Origin: Poronia punctata
Lineage: Eukaryota > Ascomycota > Sordariomycetes > Xylariales > Xylariaceae
Length of the DNA stretch: 64,000 nucleotides
Assembly (NCBI GenBank): GCA_022579005.1
Contig: MU401460.1
Coordinates: 187,886 to 251,885 of the forward strand
Direction: 5' to 3'
Below the pieces are notes generated by a model. It was not told the DNA's origin and did not search any database. It saw only the letters and a list, made by a program, of their open reading frames with translations. Made by a program: the position numbers and the translations under genes. Below are positions 40,566-51,593 of this stretch, one piece after another. The stretch's first letter is position 1. Each line of letters opens with the position of its first letter.

Positions 40566-40664
40566 GGCTCAGTGGTCTAGTGGTATGATTCCTGCTTCGG
40601 GTCGCTCCCTTCCATCACTACATGGGAATGCAGGAGGCCCCGGGTTCGAATCCCGGCTGAGCCC
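40566..40664 (+). tRNA. tRNA-Pro(CGG) with 27-nt intron
   Basis: Acceptor stem GGCTCAG pairs with CTGAGCC at 40657-40663, with C as discriminator. The D-arm holds the A box (40573-40583), and the T-arm CCGGG/CCCGG with loop TTCGAAT holds the B box (40643-40653). The anticodon stem is CCTGC/GCAGG with loop TTCGGGT, so the anticodon is CGG, reading CCG codons. The intron, 40602-40628, sits right after position 37, the canonical eukaryotic site. The mature form is about 72 nt before CCA addition. Confidence 0.95.
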
Positions 40665-41214
40665 CATTTTTGGCTGGCAATTCATCTCGGACACCTCTTT
40701 CTTTCATAGAGGTGTTGGTTTTTTTTATTGATACCAGTCAAGTCTACTACCTACTTTCTATATATACTTTGAAACGCTCAGTATGTAGCTGTGTTTCTAG
40801 AGCGACGGTGTACCTGTTGCAGTGTTGCACGACCCCGCGTGTTTAGCCCCTCTATAGCCCAAAAGTATCTCTACAGAGGCTGTACATTTAATGCTCATAC
40901 ACCTGCTACAAGCTATTACTTTGAGGCCCAGGCAAGAAAAGTTACCACTTGTATAGATACGCGTCTCGTAACGCGGCGTGACGTTTAATCCACACCTGCC
41001 TGCCACTTTATTCTCCGCTCTTAGCGTCTTCGGGAAACAACAGAGTCGAGGGGCGAATACTGTAAATTGTCAGTCGACTCAACCTTTTGTGTGATTTCCC
41101 GACATCGTGCTAAGAGGTAATTACAGAGTCTCTATTGTGTGTAACACTGGGGATATCGCATCTCGACCTTTAATTTAGCGTCACTTTGAACCGATAAATA
41201 CAACAGGCGGAGCT
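40665..41214. other. Intergenic, tRNA to CCDC124-like gene
   Basis: Starts with the Pol III terminator and then holds the probable promoter of the next gene. Nothing else was recognised. Confidence 0.5.
40667..40671 (+). terminator. RNA polymerase III terminator
   Basis: Run of five T directly after the tRNA 3' end, the usual Pol III stop signal. Confidence 0.8.
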
Positions 41215-42018
41215 ATGGGCGGAAAGAAAGCCACCGGAGGCGGCGAGGGCAGCAAAAAGGCAGCAGGCCAGGCCCGAAAGGCCGATGCCGCCGCTGCTAA
41301 AGCGGCTGCCGAGGAAGCAAAGAAGGCTGCAGCTGAAGCTGCGACTTGGGAGAAGGGATCTAAGAAGGATGCTAAAAAGTATGCCATGTCACTCTTTGCC
41401 CCGAAAGTTCGATCAAAGTGGCTCTATGAAACGGTTGTGGCAATTATCTGCACGGACTTTCTGTGATGATATGCTAATACGACCCATAGGGAAGCCGAAG
41501 CAGCCAAGAAGGCAGAACAAGCACGAAAGAAAGCCGAAAAAGATGCCCTACTCGCCGAAGACGAAAAGAATACCCCGGGACGGGCACAGCCCAAGAAGAC
41601 CAAGACAGCCGAGAAGAAGCCTAGCCGTGGTATCGATTCTGCTTTCAGCCAACTCGACATCAGCGGTGGTGATGGGGCCGGGGCCAAGGAGAAAGAGCTG
41701 GCTGCTTCTGGCATTGATGCTTCGCTTGAAGTCCTCGATGCGCTCGACTCCTCGACGCGAATTAAAGTGCAAAAGCACGCCGAGAGGAAAAAGGCCGCTG
41801 CGTTTGAGGCTTTCCTAGAAAGGAGAGATCCGGAACTGAAGGTAGAAAGACCCGGGCTGAGACAAAGCCAGAGACGGGAAATTCTCTGGAAAGAGTTCAA
41901 GACCAGCCCCGAAAACCCGGTGAACCAACTACATGTCGCGCACAATGCCTCCAAGGAAGAGATCGAGGCAGCTGTGCAAGCCGAGAAAGAAAGAATCGAG
42001 GGTGTCTACTCGAAATAG
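41215..42018 (+). CDS. CCDC124/Lso2-type ribosome-associated protein
   Basis: Join 41215-41378 and 41490-42018 gives 230 aa. The 111-nt intron has a GTATGC donor, a perfect TGCTAATAC branch region and a TAG acceptor. Family members (DUF1014) bind idle 80S ribosomes during starvation and aid recovery of translation. The N-terminal third is a Lys/Ala/Glu-rich single helix beginning MGGKKATGGGEGSKK, as in animal CCDC124 (about 220 aa); yeast Lso2 is a much shorter relative. After a linker comes the conserved C-terminal part, with ASLEVLD, KRAAAFEAF-like and ERRDPELK...RQSQRREILWKEFKTSPENPVNQ. The highly charged composition is usual for the family. Confidence 0.9.
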
Positions 42019-43176
42019 ATGATGGGTTTCACTTCTTGGTGATACCGAAATACTTTATATATTTACACGCACGCAGAGAAGCAAGGGTGTCTTGCAACTA
42101 TCGGTATATCATGGGGCTGGGGTAAGCGGACAGCGTCGGCAAGATATGCCACCGTCTTGTAGGCCACCGTTTAAACCAACCTCACGACGTAGCAAGGGCA
42201 GGGAAAATAGCTGTCTTGCTAGTTAGAAGGTGGGAGAGTCGGATCCAATATCTTCGTCTCTCGGTGCTAAAAGAAAAGCAGATGCTCGAGAGCCTCTCTT
42301 GAGTTACGTCCCTACTGGCGTGAAGGAGCTTGTCGTGGCGCGACGGAATACTTGAATTTTGTACTTTCTACAGGGCTCACTGTATGGCTGTAGATTAAGG
42401 AGATGGGGAATCTCATCAAATAATAAAAGTATGGCTTGGCAACAAACACATGGTGCTTTTGATGTGAACGATGCCACTATGGTTTCAAAACTGTTGATTT
42501 ATAGGTTCGAACAGAAGCTAGTAGTATATGAATAACGTCTATTAATACCTATTCCTCTATCGCGGAGAATGGATAAATATCGTTAGTCTTGTCGCAGATG
42601 GAATTGACGGAGTCGTTTTTCTTCCCGGTCACATCCTCTTTAATTATTTAAAATTATCCAGGGTCCTCGTCAAAAGTAAAAAGTATTTACACTAGGTACT
42701 TAGGTAGTCTAGCGTTATCGCACACACTGTAAATAGTGCCCATGGAGAGCCCGGGGCATTAGGTACGTACGAGTACTAAAAGTAATCGCGGGTACACTTC
42801 TCGGCAACCCTCGGCTCGGCTTACGGGGAAAACAGAGCCAGGTCGCATTTTTGCAGTGCGCATGACGTTCGCGGCTTTTCCCTTTGAATTTCGAAACCCC
42901 GGATCCGCACTCCCTTCACCTCCACACTCCAACTTTCATTTACACGATACCCTGCCGATAACGATTCGGTCCGCGACTGCTTATTTTTATTATTGTTAGA
43001 ACATCCATCATTCTTCAATCAAAGCGCAAACCTACAAAGTATATATCTACTGCATGGATTCGCTAGGTGTTTAGTGCGAACCCTTAGCTTCCACCCTTTT
43101 TCTTTTTTGGGTTGTTTTGTGTCGTGCCTTTTTTGCGAAACGAACGAAAAATATCTAGCGAGTCGGTGGCGTAGGA
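42019..43176. other. Intergenic, no gene seen
   Basis: Between two plus-strand genes. It contains one TACGAGTA octamer (42768-42775). The last 200 bp are pyrimidine-rich and probably form the promoter and 5' UTR of the carrier gene. Confidence 0.55.
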
Positions 43177-44510
43177 ATGCCATCGGCTCTCGCGAGCGAT
43201 GCCTCGATCGCAGAGAACCCAACGAGACGAAAGGAGGCGGATTCTTCTTCATCCGCCCTTATGAGAAAGGCAAGCAATGTCGTCAGCGGGACCACGGATA
43301 AAAGCGAGCCGAGTAGTGCAAAGGCCGGCTCGTCTGCCATTAGCGAAGATGGTGCGGTAGCCATGGAGGAGGGGGAGGAAGGAGGGAGGAAGAAACCAAA
43401 TAAACATAGCATGGATTATATCGTCCGGTCATTTGCAGCGGGTGGTCTGGCAGGGTGCGCTGTAAGTATTATTCCTACACACCCGCCTAAAAAGGACGGA
43501 AAAACAAGTACGATGGAGATATCTAACACAGAGAACTTTAGGCCAAGACGACTGTAGCGCCGCTCGACCGAGTCAAAATCCTCTTTCAGACGAGTAACCC
43601 TCAATTCGCGAAATACAGCGGTTCATGGACGGGCATGGGCCGAGCCCTAGGCGATATATACGCACAGCACGGCGTCGTGGGGTTATTCAGGGGCCACTCG
43701 GCCACGCTGCTAAAGATCTACCCATACGCCGCCATCAAGTTCGTCGCATACGAGCAATACCGCGCGCTGATCATCGGCGCACGACACCAAGAGACGTGGT
43801 TCCGGCGCTTCTCGGCCGGCGCCCTGGCCGGCGTCACCTCTGTCCTATTCACCTACCCACTCGAGGTGATCCGCGTGCGGCTTGCCTTTGAGACCAAGGT
43901 CCGGAGCTCGTCCCTGACGGACATCTGCAAGAAGATCTACCACGAACACTCGCTTCCCAAGGCGCCGCCCGCCGCGCTGCGGTCCCCATCGGCCGCCGTG
44001 AGCGGCGCAGCACACGCCGCCGCCGTGGCCACGGTCGGCGCCGTGACCCCTCGCTCGGGCATCGTCAACTTCTACCGCGGCTTCTCCACCACGATGCTAG
44101 GCATGATCCCGTACGCGGGCACGTCGTTCCTCACGCACGACACCGTCGGCGACGTCTTCCGGTCCCCCACGTTACGCGACTACTCGACCTTGCCGCAGCC
44201 GGCCAACGCGCCGGCCGACAAACCGCGACCTCTGCGCGCCTGGGCCGAGCTCACGGCGGGCGGCATCTCGGGCGCCGTCTCCCAGACGCTCTCGTACCCG
44301 CTCGAGGTCATCCGTCGACGCATGCAAGTGGGCGGGGCCGTCGGCGACGGTCATCGCCTGCGCATCGCCGAGACGGCCGGCATGATCTTCCGGGAGCGCG
44401 GCCTCGGCGGCTTCTTCGTCGGCCTGACGATCGGATACGCCAAGATCCTTCCCCTTGGCGCCGTCAGCTTCTATACGTATGAGCGGACCAAGACGTGGTT
44501 AGGTATATAA
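43177..44510 (+). CDS. LEU5: Mitochondrial carrier, Leu5/coenzyme A-type
   Basis: Join 43177-43461 and 43542-44510 gives 417 aa. The 80-nt intron has a GTAAGT donor and TAG acceptor. Members move CoA or a precursor across the inner mitochondrial membrane. Three mitochondrial-carrier repeats are visible, each with its signature: APLDRVK after repeat 1, PLEVIRVR in repeat 2 and PLEVIRRRM in repeat 3. Matching blocks such as GLFRGHSATLLKIYPYAAIKF resemble Leu5 and SLC25A16/42. Repeat 2 has an Ala/Pro-rich insert of about 40 aa (near 43950-44050). The N-terminus (about 80 aa) is Ser/Glu-rich and not presequence-like, normal for carriers. Exon 2 is very GC-rich. Substrate assignment is by family likeness only. 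Confidence 0.88.
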
Positions 44511-45124
44511 AAAACAACAAAAACAAAATAAAATAAAATAAAAGAATCGAAACCCTTATAGACCAATTTTTCTCCCTAACCTACCCTACCCTAACTCTCA
44601 AACATGGCATTGTTGGCGTATAGAGGCGTCTTCTTTCTTTTCTTTTCTTTCCTTTGTTATGTATGTATGTTTGTATGTATGGGGTTATGATTCATTTACT
44701 ATCTAGGTTGGTTAGAGAGAGTACCTATATATATATATATATACATGTACATACTTGGAATTACCGTCTACATACGGTACGGTAATGAGTGCATAGATTA
44801 TGAAATCACGTTTTATTCCAGGCCGTTCTTGCAAGGTTCTGTGTTATTATTCTATGGCTGGTCTTATTTATGACTGCCGGGTCAATAATGGTTGGCCGCC
44901 ATTAACCAAAACAAAGCGACGTCGCGTCCTATCCTTTCGTATACTCACTCGGGCATCGTAGGATAAATCCCCAAAAAAGTCATGCAAAAAAAGCCCCACC
45001 TTGTCAACGCCAGTAAAACTCCTTCGCTGACCGGTTATTGCCGAACTAATGCTCATAAATACATTTTAAACCAAAAAAAAAACAGAGATATATTATGTAC
45101 GTAGAATATTATAAAAACCATCAA
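44511..45124. other. Convergent 3' intergenic region
   Basis: Between the carrier (+) and nonaspanin (-) genes. It includes an A-rich tail, TTTTC and TATG simple repeats (44636-44680) and a (TA)9 tract (44726-44743). No gene was seen. Confidence 0.6.
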
Positions 45125-47401
45125 TCAATCCACCTTAATAGCACTGTTTGGATATAGTTAGTATAGGAACACTAATGTTGGAGGGATATACGGCAACTGC
45201 AAGGAAGAAAACACTCACCCGTATAATTTCCGGATAAAAGTATAGGCGGACAAGAATCCGACGGTGCCGGTAAGGAGGCCGTAAATACAACAGGCGATAA
45301 AACTATATACGAAGAACAACATGGAGCTGACGAATCCGGTGATGTGGAGCTTGAAGAAGTAATACCAAATGCTGTAGAGGAAGACCCAGAGAGCGCTTCC
45401 ACCGCCCACGGCGAATGATTGCCACCACCAATGATAGTTTTCCGAGCATAGTTGGGCATAGATCGTCACGACGGTAACCTCGGCAACGGTGACGATCAGG
45501 ATGGAAGATACGACACTCAGGAAGCCGAAGAGGTAGTAGTAACCGCTCTTGTCTTGCCAGACCGACTGGAAGACAAACAGCAGTTCGATGAAAATGACAG
45601 TAAAGGGTATCAAGCCGGCCAGCAGAATCGACTGCAAGCTCTTGATATACCAGGCTTGATTCGGTATCTGGCGGGGGGAGTTGGATGTTTTGGTGGGCGG
45701 CTCCCACGCACCTGTGCGGGCATATCCGTACCAAGAACCCAGATAGACGAGCGGCACTTGTACGCATAGCCAGAGCAGTGCGAGCGCGAGGAGCGTTCCA
45801 AATGGAATAGCCGTGCTCGAGGCCTGTGCCCAGACGAACAGGTTGAGGATAAAGACGAGTCCGAAGAGGAGACCGGGAAAGAAACAGGCGGTGATGAGTG
45901 CGTTCTTCCCAAAGTTGACACCGCCAAAGCCCTTATAAACCTTGGCAGAGAAGAAGCCGGAGAACATGCCGGCAAAGACAAAGAGACCGAGGCCGAAGCT
46001 GAGAAAGCCACCACGGAAGCTGGGATTCAAGATCCCAAACGCACTTAAAAGAATCAACCCGATGGCCATAAACAGTAGTTGCGTGCCCGAGCCAACCAGA
46101 GGTGCAAGTAAATGGCCATACTGTGGCCGTCGGAAGACGTCGCCATGAAGAAGCTTCCATCCGGTGATGTCCTCCAGAGCTTCGTCATCAGAAAACCCGT
46201 CGAGCTGACCATCAAGTTCACCCTCCTGCTCGAGAAGGCCGGCCTCCGACTTGGGAGCTCGCCCGGACTTGGGCCTTCGACCAGCCTCCGTCAAGCCTTC
46301 CTTGTACCCTTTGATGTCGGTCCGGATTGTCTTGGATAATATCATGATGACGACGCCGCTCAAAAGTCCACATATGATGAAGGAGTTCATGATGGCAAGC
46401 CAATGAATTCTCGATCCCTCTTCTTGGTTCACAAAATACAAGTCCCAGCGTCTGTCCCACTCGATAGAGTTGTCTTCGCTGAAGTATACAGAGTACGTGT
46501 AGGGAATAGTTATCGTCTCGTCGTCATCACCTTCATCGAGGTGATCGTAATGATTGTCCGACGGCTTTTTGGCCGCGGCCTGATCCTCCAACTTGGCCGG
46601 CGGCGGCATCTTCAACTCGAAATGTTCTTCGATATCCTGCAGTTCGATCGGACAGCCGCCTTCTCGCTTATTGTTGGGACCGATGCTCTTGGTGTAGACC
46701 TCGAAGCCAACAACTACCCTGCCACCCCTTTCACCAGCCCGTCCCGGCGCGGCCCTGTAGCGGATGACAATGGTGTGGTGGTTGTTCAGGAAATAATGGG
46801 GGTTTCCCGTGCTGGCGTCGAAACTGGTGAAGCCCAATTTGAAGCCGGCCGCATAGTATTTCCGCGTCTTGTCGACCGTGACGAAGCTAGTGGCGCCCGG
46901 TAGGTTGTCCACGATCCATTCCACCACATAACCATCTTTGACCAAGTCCCTGGCCCGCCTCAGATCGCGTCTCGTGACGGTCTGGTCACATAAGAAGCTG
47001 CACTTGTTGTCCTGGCCGACGGTCAGGTCGATATCGGAGATCTTGATTCGATCGCCGCGAAGAACTTCGCCGAGGTTGAGAGATATACTCTGGCCGCTTA
47101 GCAGACCCGAAGCATGGGTATTGCCGCTCGGTGGGCAAACGAAGGGTAGGTCGTAGTAGGCGTATTGTAGTTGAGTATTGTCGGAATAGACCTTGTTGAC
47201 CATCAACGGTATGTGTTCGCCCTCTTTGTAACTCTTGATCGACCATCCTGTGTCCAAGGAACCGTCAGACCGTGTTGCTATTCAGTAGTAGCTTGTGCTC
47301 AGTGGCTGCGCCGACTTACCCGGAATGTAGAAGGCTTGTACTTGAGAGATGACGAGCGAGGCCACGAACCACCCAAGGTGGTTCCGCATGTTTCCAACCA
47401 T
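45125..47401 (-). CDS. TM9SF/EMP70 nonaspanin
   Basis: Complement join 45125-45143, 45219-47247 and 47320-47401 gives 709 aa. Exon 1 encodes the signal peptide (cleavage near QAFYIPG, about 24-28). Exon 3 is only 19 nt and supplies the family C-terminus YGAIKVD; reading through the intron would end at YG, so the splice is well supported. The branch site TACTAACTA is consensus. Nonaspanins cycle through Golgi and endosomes and sort membrane proteins. The lumenal domain starts SYKEGEHIPLMVNKVYS and includes LPFVCPP. It is followed by nine hydrophobic helices, with the KVY..FGG..W-like and LPGLLFGLVF blocks. The final Lys-x-Asp resembles the COPI-binding KXD tail of this family. Confidence 0.95.
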
Positions 47402-48743
47402 GCTGGTACTGCGCGCAATTCGCGTCCGATGTTGTATCGCCGTCACAATCGCACGGAAGGGATGTGCTCGGAGGCAAAGTAGAGCTTAAGAGCGTAGTAG
47501 GGTACGCCAGGCTTTAGAATTGGGGCGAAGAGGCCCTCTGCACGGTAATAGAGCGCTGGCTACTTAATGGAGTCGTACGTAGTGTAGCGTGGAGGTTATT
47601 AAACCGGATCCGCCGTGGACGACTCGGGTTCTCGACGGAATGCTTCTTGACCTTCGGGTGAAAGTCTTGTGTTACGCGGGGGAGGGTATTACTCGCGTGT
47701 TAGAACGGTGCAGGCACATGGCACATGGCACCTGGCACCGTAAATCGATTATAGTGTAAAGAGTAGCTAATACGACGTCGACTATGCCGCCAAATTGACA
47801 CTTTACATTCTATGGCGGGCTTGCATACAAGTACAGCATCGGATCATGTAACGTACATGCTTTCGGTATATCAAGCGAGAAAAAATAAAGTTATCAGAAT
47901 AACTGTTTCGCCGGATAAACAAGAGATCGGCAATATAACTAAAGTAACAGGAGGGTTCCTTTCCTTCCCCTGAACTTGTCCAAGTGTCATTGGGGTAGTA
48001 CGCTAAAAGATGGTATGGTGTTCTACACCTATCTTTCTAGCACATGTCCCAAGGCAGATACAGTAAAGGTACCTAGGTTAGGTACTTAACCTCCTCCAAT
48101 TACATTGGCCATATTCCCGTCTTCCTCTCGAGTCTCCGTCCACATATGCATCTGCAAAGTTTGAAAATTGAAGAGGCACTGAAAGTTGTACGAGGACTGC
48201 AGTACGTGTACAATCTGTAAATTATGTCCATCTTCTTGGATTGGATGAAACGCGTACACGTACTACTCGTAGTTCTTACCTTAGAACTTTAGCTGAACAT
48301 ATTATTACATACGAGTAATCCGTAAACGGGGGATGCCAACCCAAGCCACGTTGCCCTTTTGGCTAACCTACATTAGAGAGCTTAGCTACAGACGCGACAA
48401 GCGCGAAAGTTAGGTACCTATGTAATGTTCATTGATAATAACTGAGAGAAAGCTTCTATTACAATACGTCGGACGCATCTCTTTTCCAAGACCAATATTT
48501 ATGCATGGGATGATTTCTTATTTGGATAGTAGCTAGCCTATTTAATCTAGCACACGTATGTTGAACCTCGTCTGTAAAAAAAAAACCCGGGGCGGCATCT
48601 CTGTTGATGTCGGCGCTCAGCCTACATGTATCTCTTACTCGTATACCTACCACACACCACTTGTTTAAAAGTTACGAGCACACTATCAAAAAGAGCCCCT
48701 GGACCTTTGGGCCCAGGTTAGGCACGGCCATTAATTAATTACC
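47402..48743. other. Divergent promoter region, nonaspanin / CDC23
   Basis: Bidirectional region. It contains a short GGCACAT-type repeat at 47713-47738 and three TACGAGTA octamers (48264, 48311 and 48636). No gene was recognised. Confidence 0.5.
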
Positions 48744-50893
48744 ATGAGTCTATCACAATCACAACTCCTGGAGCTGCGAATCGCGCTGCAACTCGCAGTT
48801 GTCGGTTGTTCCCAACGTTGCTTATATCATTCAGCTAGGTGGTAAGTTAGACAGACAGACTGCTGAAAAAGGGCACCATAGCCAATGCTTCGTCCAACGC
48901 GGTACTGTTACCTACTTACTTACCATATAACTACTTATCTAGGGCAGCAGAGCTATTAAATGCTCTCCCAGATGACGGAGATGACGTCTTTGGTAACGAA
49001 TCGGAGCATTCCGTATCACCACAGAGAGATCGGTTAGAACTATTACTAGAGAAAAGGGAAACGCCCAAGTATCTCATGGCCAAGGCATTCTTCGACTGCC
49101 ACGAGTTTCAGAGATGCGCCGAGACTCTGCTTCCAGCCGACCCTTTGGGGGTTTCGGCTGTATTTCAGAAGAAGAAGAAGAAGAACCCGGCAACAAGTCT
49201 TTCGCAAGGCAAGATTAGTCAACGAGGACTATTCCTTGCCTCGTATGCGCTCTTGATAATGGGCGAGAAGCAAAAGACAGAAGACGCCAGTCAGGTTCTA
49301 GGCTTTTCAGATACTGGTTCAGTAAGCAACAAACAGTTGCCGCGCATCAGGTCCGTGTTGGAGGACTGGCTTGCTCGGGAGAATCCGAAGGACCGGACAG
49401 AGCACGGCTCTAGCGAGGGTTGGCTGGAGTATATGTGTGCATTTTTCTCTCCATGTAATTTCGGTCTAGAATAAAACCTGCTAACGATTGATTCAAACGC
49501 ATAGATACGGGATGGTTCTAGCCAAGAACCAAAACTATCATCTTGCAAAATCATGGTTACTAAAAAGCGTCTCTTTATATCCGTGGAACTGGGGAGCATG
49601 GCAGGAGCTATGTTGTCTGGTTCGTAACGCTCGAGATGTCAGTAGTGTTATATTAAAGCCCCGGCGGTCTCGTGTCGAAATTCCACAGAAGAACTGAAAC
49701 TAATAACCTCCAAGCTGGAGTCCATCCACTCCGAGTTGCAACCAAGCATCATGGCCTTTATATTCTCCGTTTACTGCCGACAAGAACTCCATCAGACCTC
49801 GGCTTCTCTGCTATCCGACATTTCCCAGTTGAGCAATCTCTTTCCGCGTAGTTCGTTTCTACAGGGGCAGAAAGCCATGGTATTCTATCGAATGAAAGGT
49901 AGGTAAATATTTAATATATCATCAACTTCTTCAAACCAACAGTGTCTCACCAATTATTTAATTTTTTTTTGGGTAGATTTCCTCTCGGCCCGCTCGATAT
50001 TTTCAGAAATGTCAATTTCCAACCCCATGTATCTCGACTTCCTAGACCACTATTCAAACGTCCTATACATCTTAAACTCCCGCGACACCCTCGCATTCGT
50101 CGCCCAACTCGCCTCATCGGTCGACTCCAACCGACCGGAAACATGCTGCGTCATCGGGAACTATTACTCCCTCTCCTCCCGTCCCGAATCCGCCATCACC
50201 TACTTCCGCCGAGCCTTGACGCTGGACCGCAACTGCGCGTCCGCCTGGACATTACTCGGCCACGAATACCTCAGACTGAAAAACTACCACGCCGCCATAG
50301 CCGCCTATCTCCGCGCCGTCGGCCTAAATCAGCAAGACTACCGAGCCTTTTTCGGCCTGGGCCAGACCTACGAGTTCCTCGGGAAACCAAACATGTCTCT
50401 GGACTTTTACCGCCGCGCACTCGCTTTACGGCCGGGGGAGACGGATCTATGGCAGGCCATGGCCGCCTGCTTGGTAAGTCTATCCAGGATACCGCAGGCG
50501 ATCTCCTCTCTAGAGAGAGCTCTCGCATATACCATCGATAACCCCAACCCTAATAACATCGGGGACGATATCAAACGTGGACGTCTCGACCTGCTTTTCC
50601 AATTAGCTAGGGTATATAAAGAGGCCGCCGGAGACCATTTCAAAGCCAAAGCCATCGATCATCTCAAGCAATGTTTAGACGAGGCCCAAGGTACTACTGA
50701 AGAAATCGAAATCATACCCAAAGCTCAACTATTATTGGCGCAATGGGCTCTAGAAGACGGCGATTATATGACTGCTCGATATTACGCGAGTTTACAGACC
50801 GAGGCGCATCATGAGTGGAAAGAAGAAGCACAGAGGATACTGGACGCATGTAATTTAAACGAGGGTGCGGGTGCGGGTGCGGGTGTAGAGTGA
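48744..50893 (+). CDS. CDC23: Anaphase-promoting complex subunit Cdc23/APC8
   Basis: Join 48744-48841, 48943-49434, 49505-49641, 49689-49898 and 49977-50893 gives 617 aa. The protein is a TPR scaffold of the APC/C ubiquitin ligase that directs mitotic exit. The N-terminal helical block reads LRIALQLAVVGCSQRCLYHSARWAAELL. TPR repeats fill the rest, with highly conserved LDFLDHYSNVLYIL, ETCCVIGNYYSL, YFRRALTLDRN and ASAWTLLGHEYL. The tail ends in a Gly-Ala repeat. The third intron is the weak point: 47 nt with a GTAGTG donor at 49642. The alternative is a donor two or three bases away combined with an acceptor 3 nt later. Some intron is required there, because the frame otherwise stops at 49697. 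It is convergent with the CSC1-like gene. Confidence 0.92.
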
Positions 50894-51322
50894 GTGAGTA
50901 ACCTAACCTTGGGTCTCTAGGATTTTCTTTCTTTCACTCACTTTACATGGACAGACAGCGAAGCGGCACACCACCCACTATTGATAATTTTCCAATTTGC
51001 CTTTTCTTCCGTCGTCGACAACCGACTATGTAGATACCTAGGTATGCATTCCCGCTTGCCGTAGATAACGAACGAACATTACCCAAACTAACCTAACTTA
51101 ACCTGTCTACTCAGGCAAGCTGGATATCTTCGTACATAAACAAGCCAGGATTGGGTGAATGCATACGTGTGTGTGTGTGTTCTTGCTCGGATTACTGTTA
51201 GGTACTCAAGAAACAGATTAGGTACTTTGAGTAAGTAAGGAGATAGGAGGTATAGAGTTATGCGTACCATAGCTTACCGTGGCAAAGTCGTGCTAGTGAT
51301 TTGTTACGTAGATATCAAAGAC

Positions 51323-51360
<38 letters not shown>

Positions 51361-51593
51361 CTGGCATGTTTTGGAATGCGTGATTCATATCTTTCTATTT
51401 TTAATATCGTAACGCTATTGCTGATGATGCGGTGTATCTATGACTCCAGCCGATGAATGCAAAATGGGTATACAACAACTCCTTTCTCAACCCCCTTCTC
51501 TTGTACGGGAAATCCCGAATGTTTTTTTGGGGGTGCCTCGCGACGCCCATATCCCAACCTATAAAAAAGTATGGGAGAACCGACGTATTCGGA
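50894..51593. other. Convergent 3' intergenic region with poly(A) tract
   Basis: Holds the 3' ends of CDC23 (+) and the CSC1-like gene (-), a (GT)n tract near 51168-51180 and the A32 run listed separately. Confidence 0.6.
51327..51358 (+). repeat. Poly(A) tract of 32
   Basis: Uninterrupted run of 32 A, the longest homopolymer in the window. No duplication of flanking sequence is evident. Confidence 0.95.
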
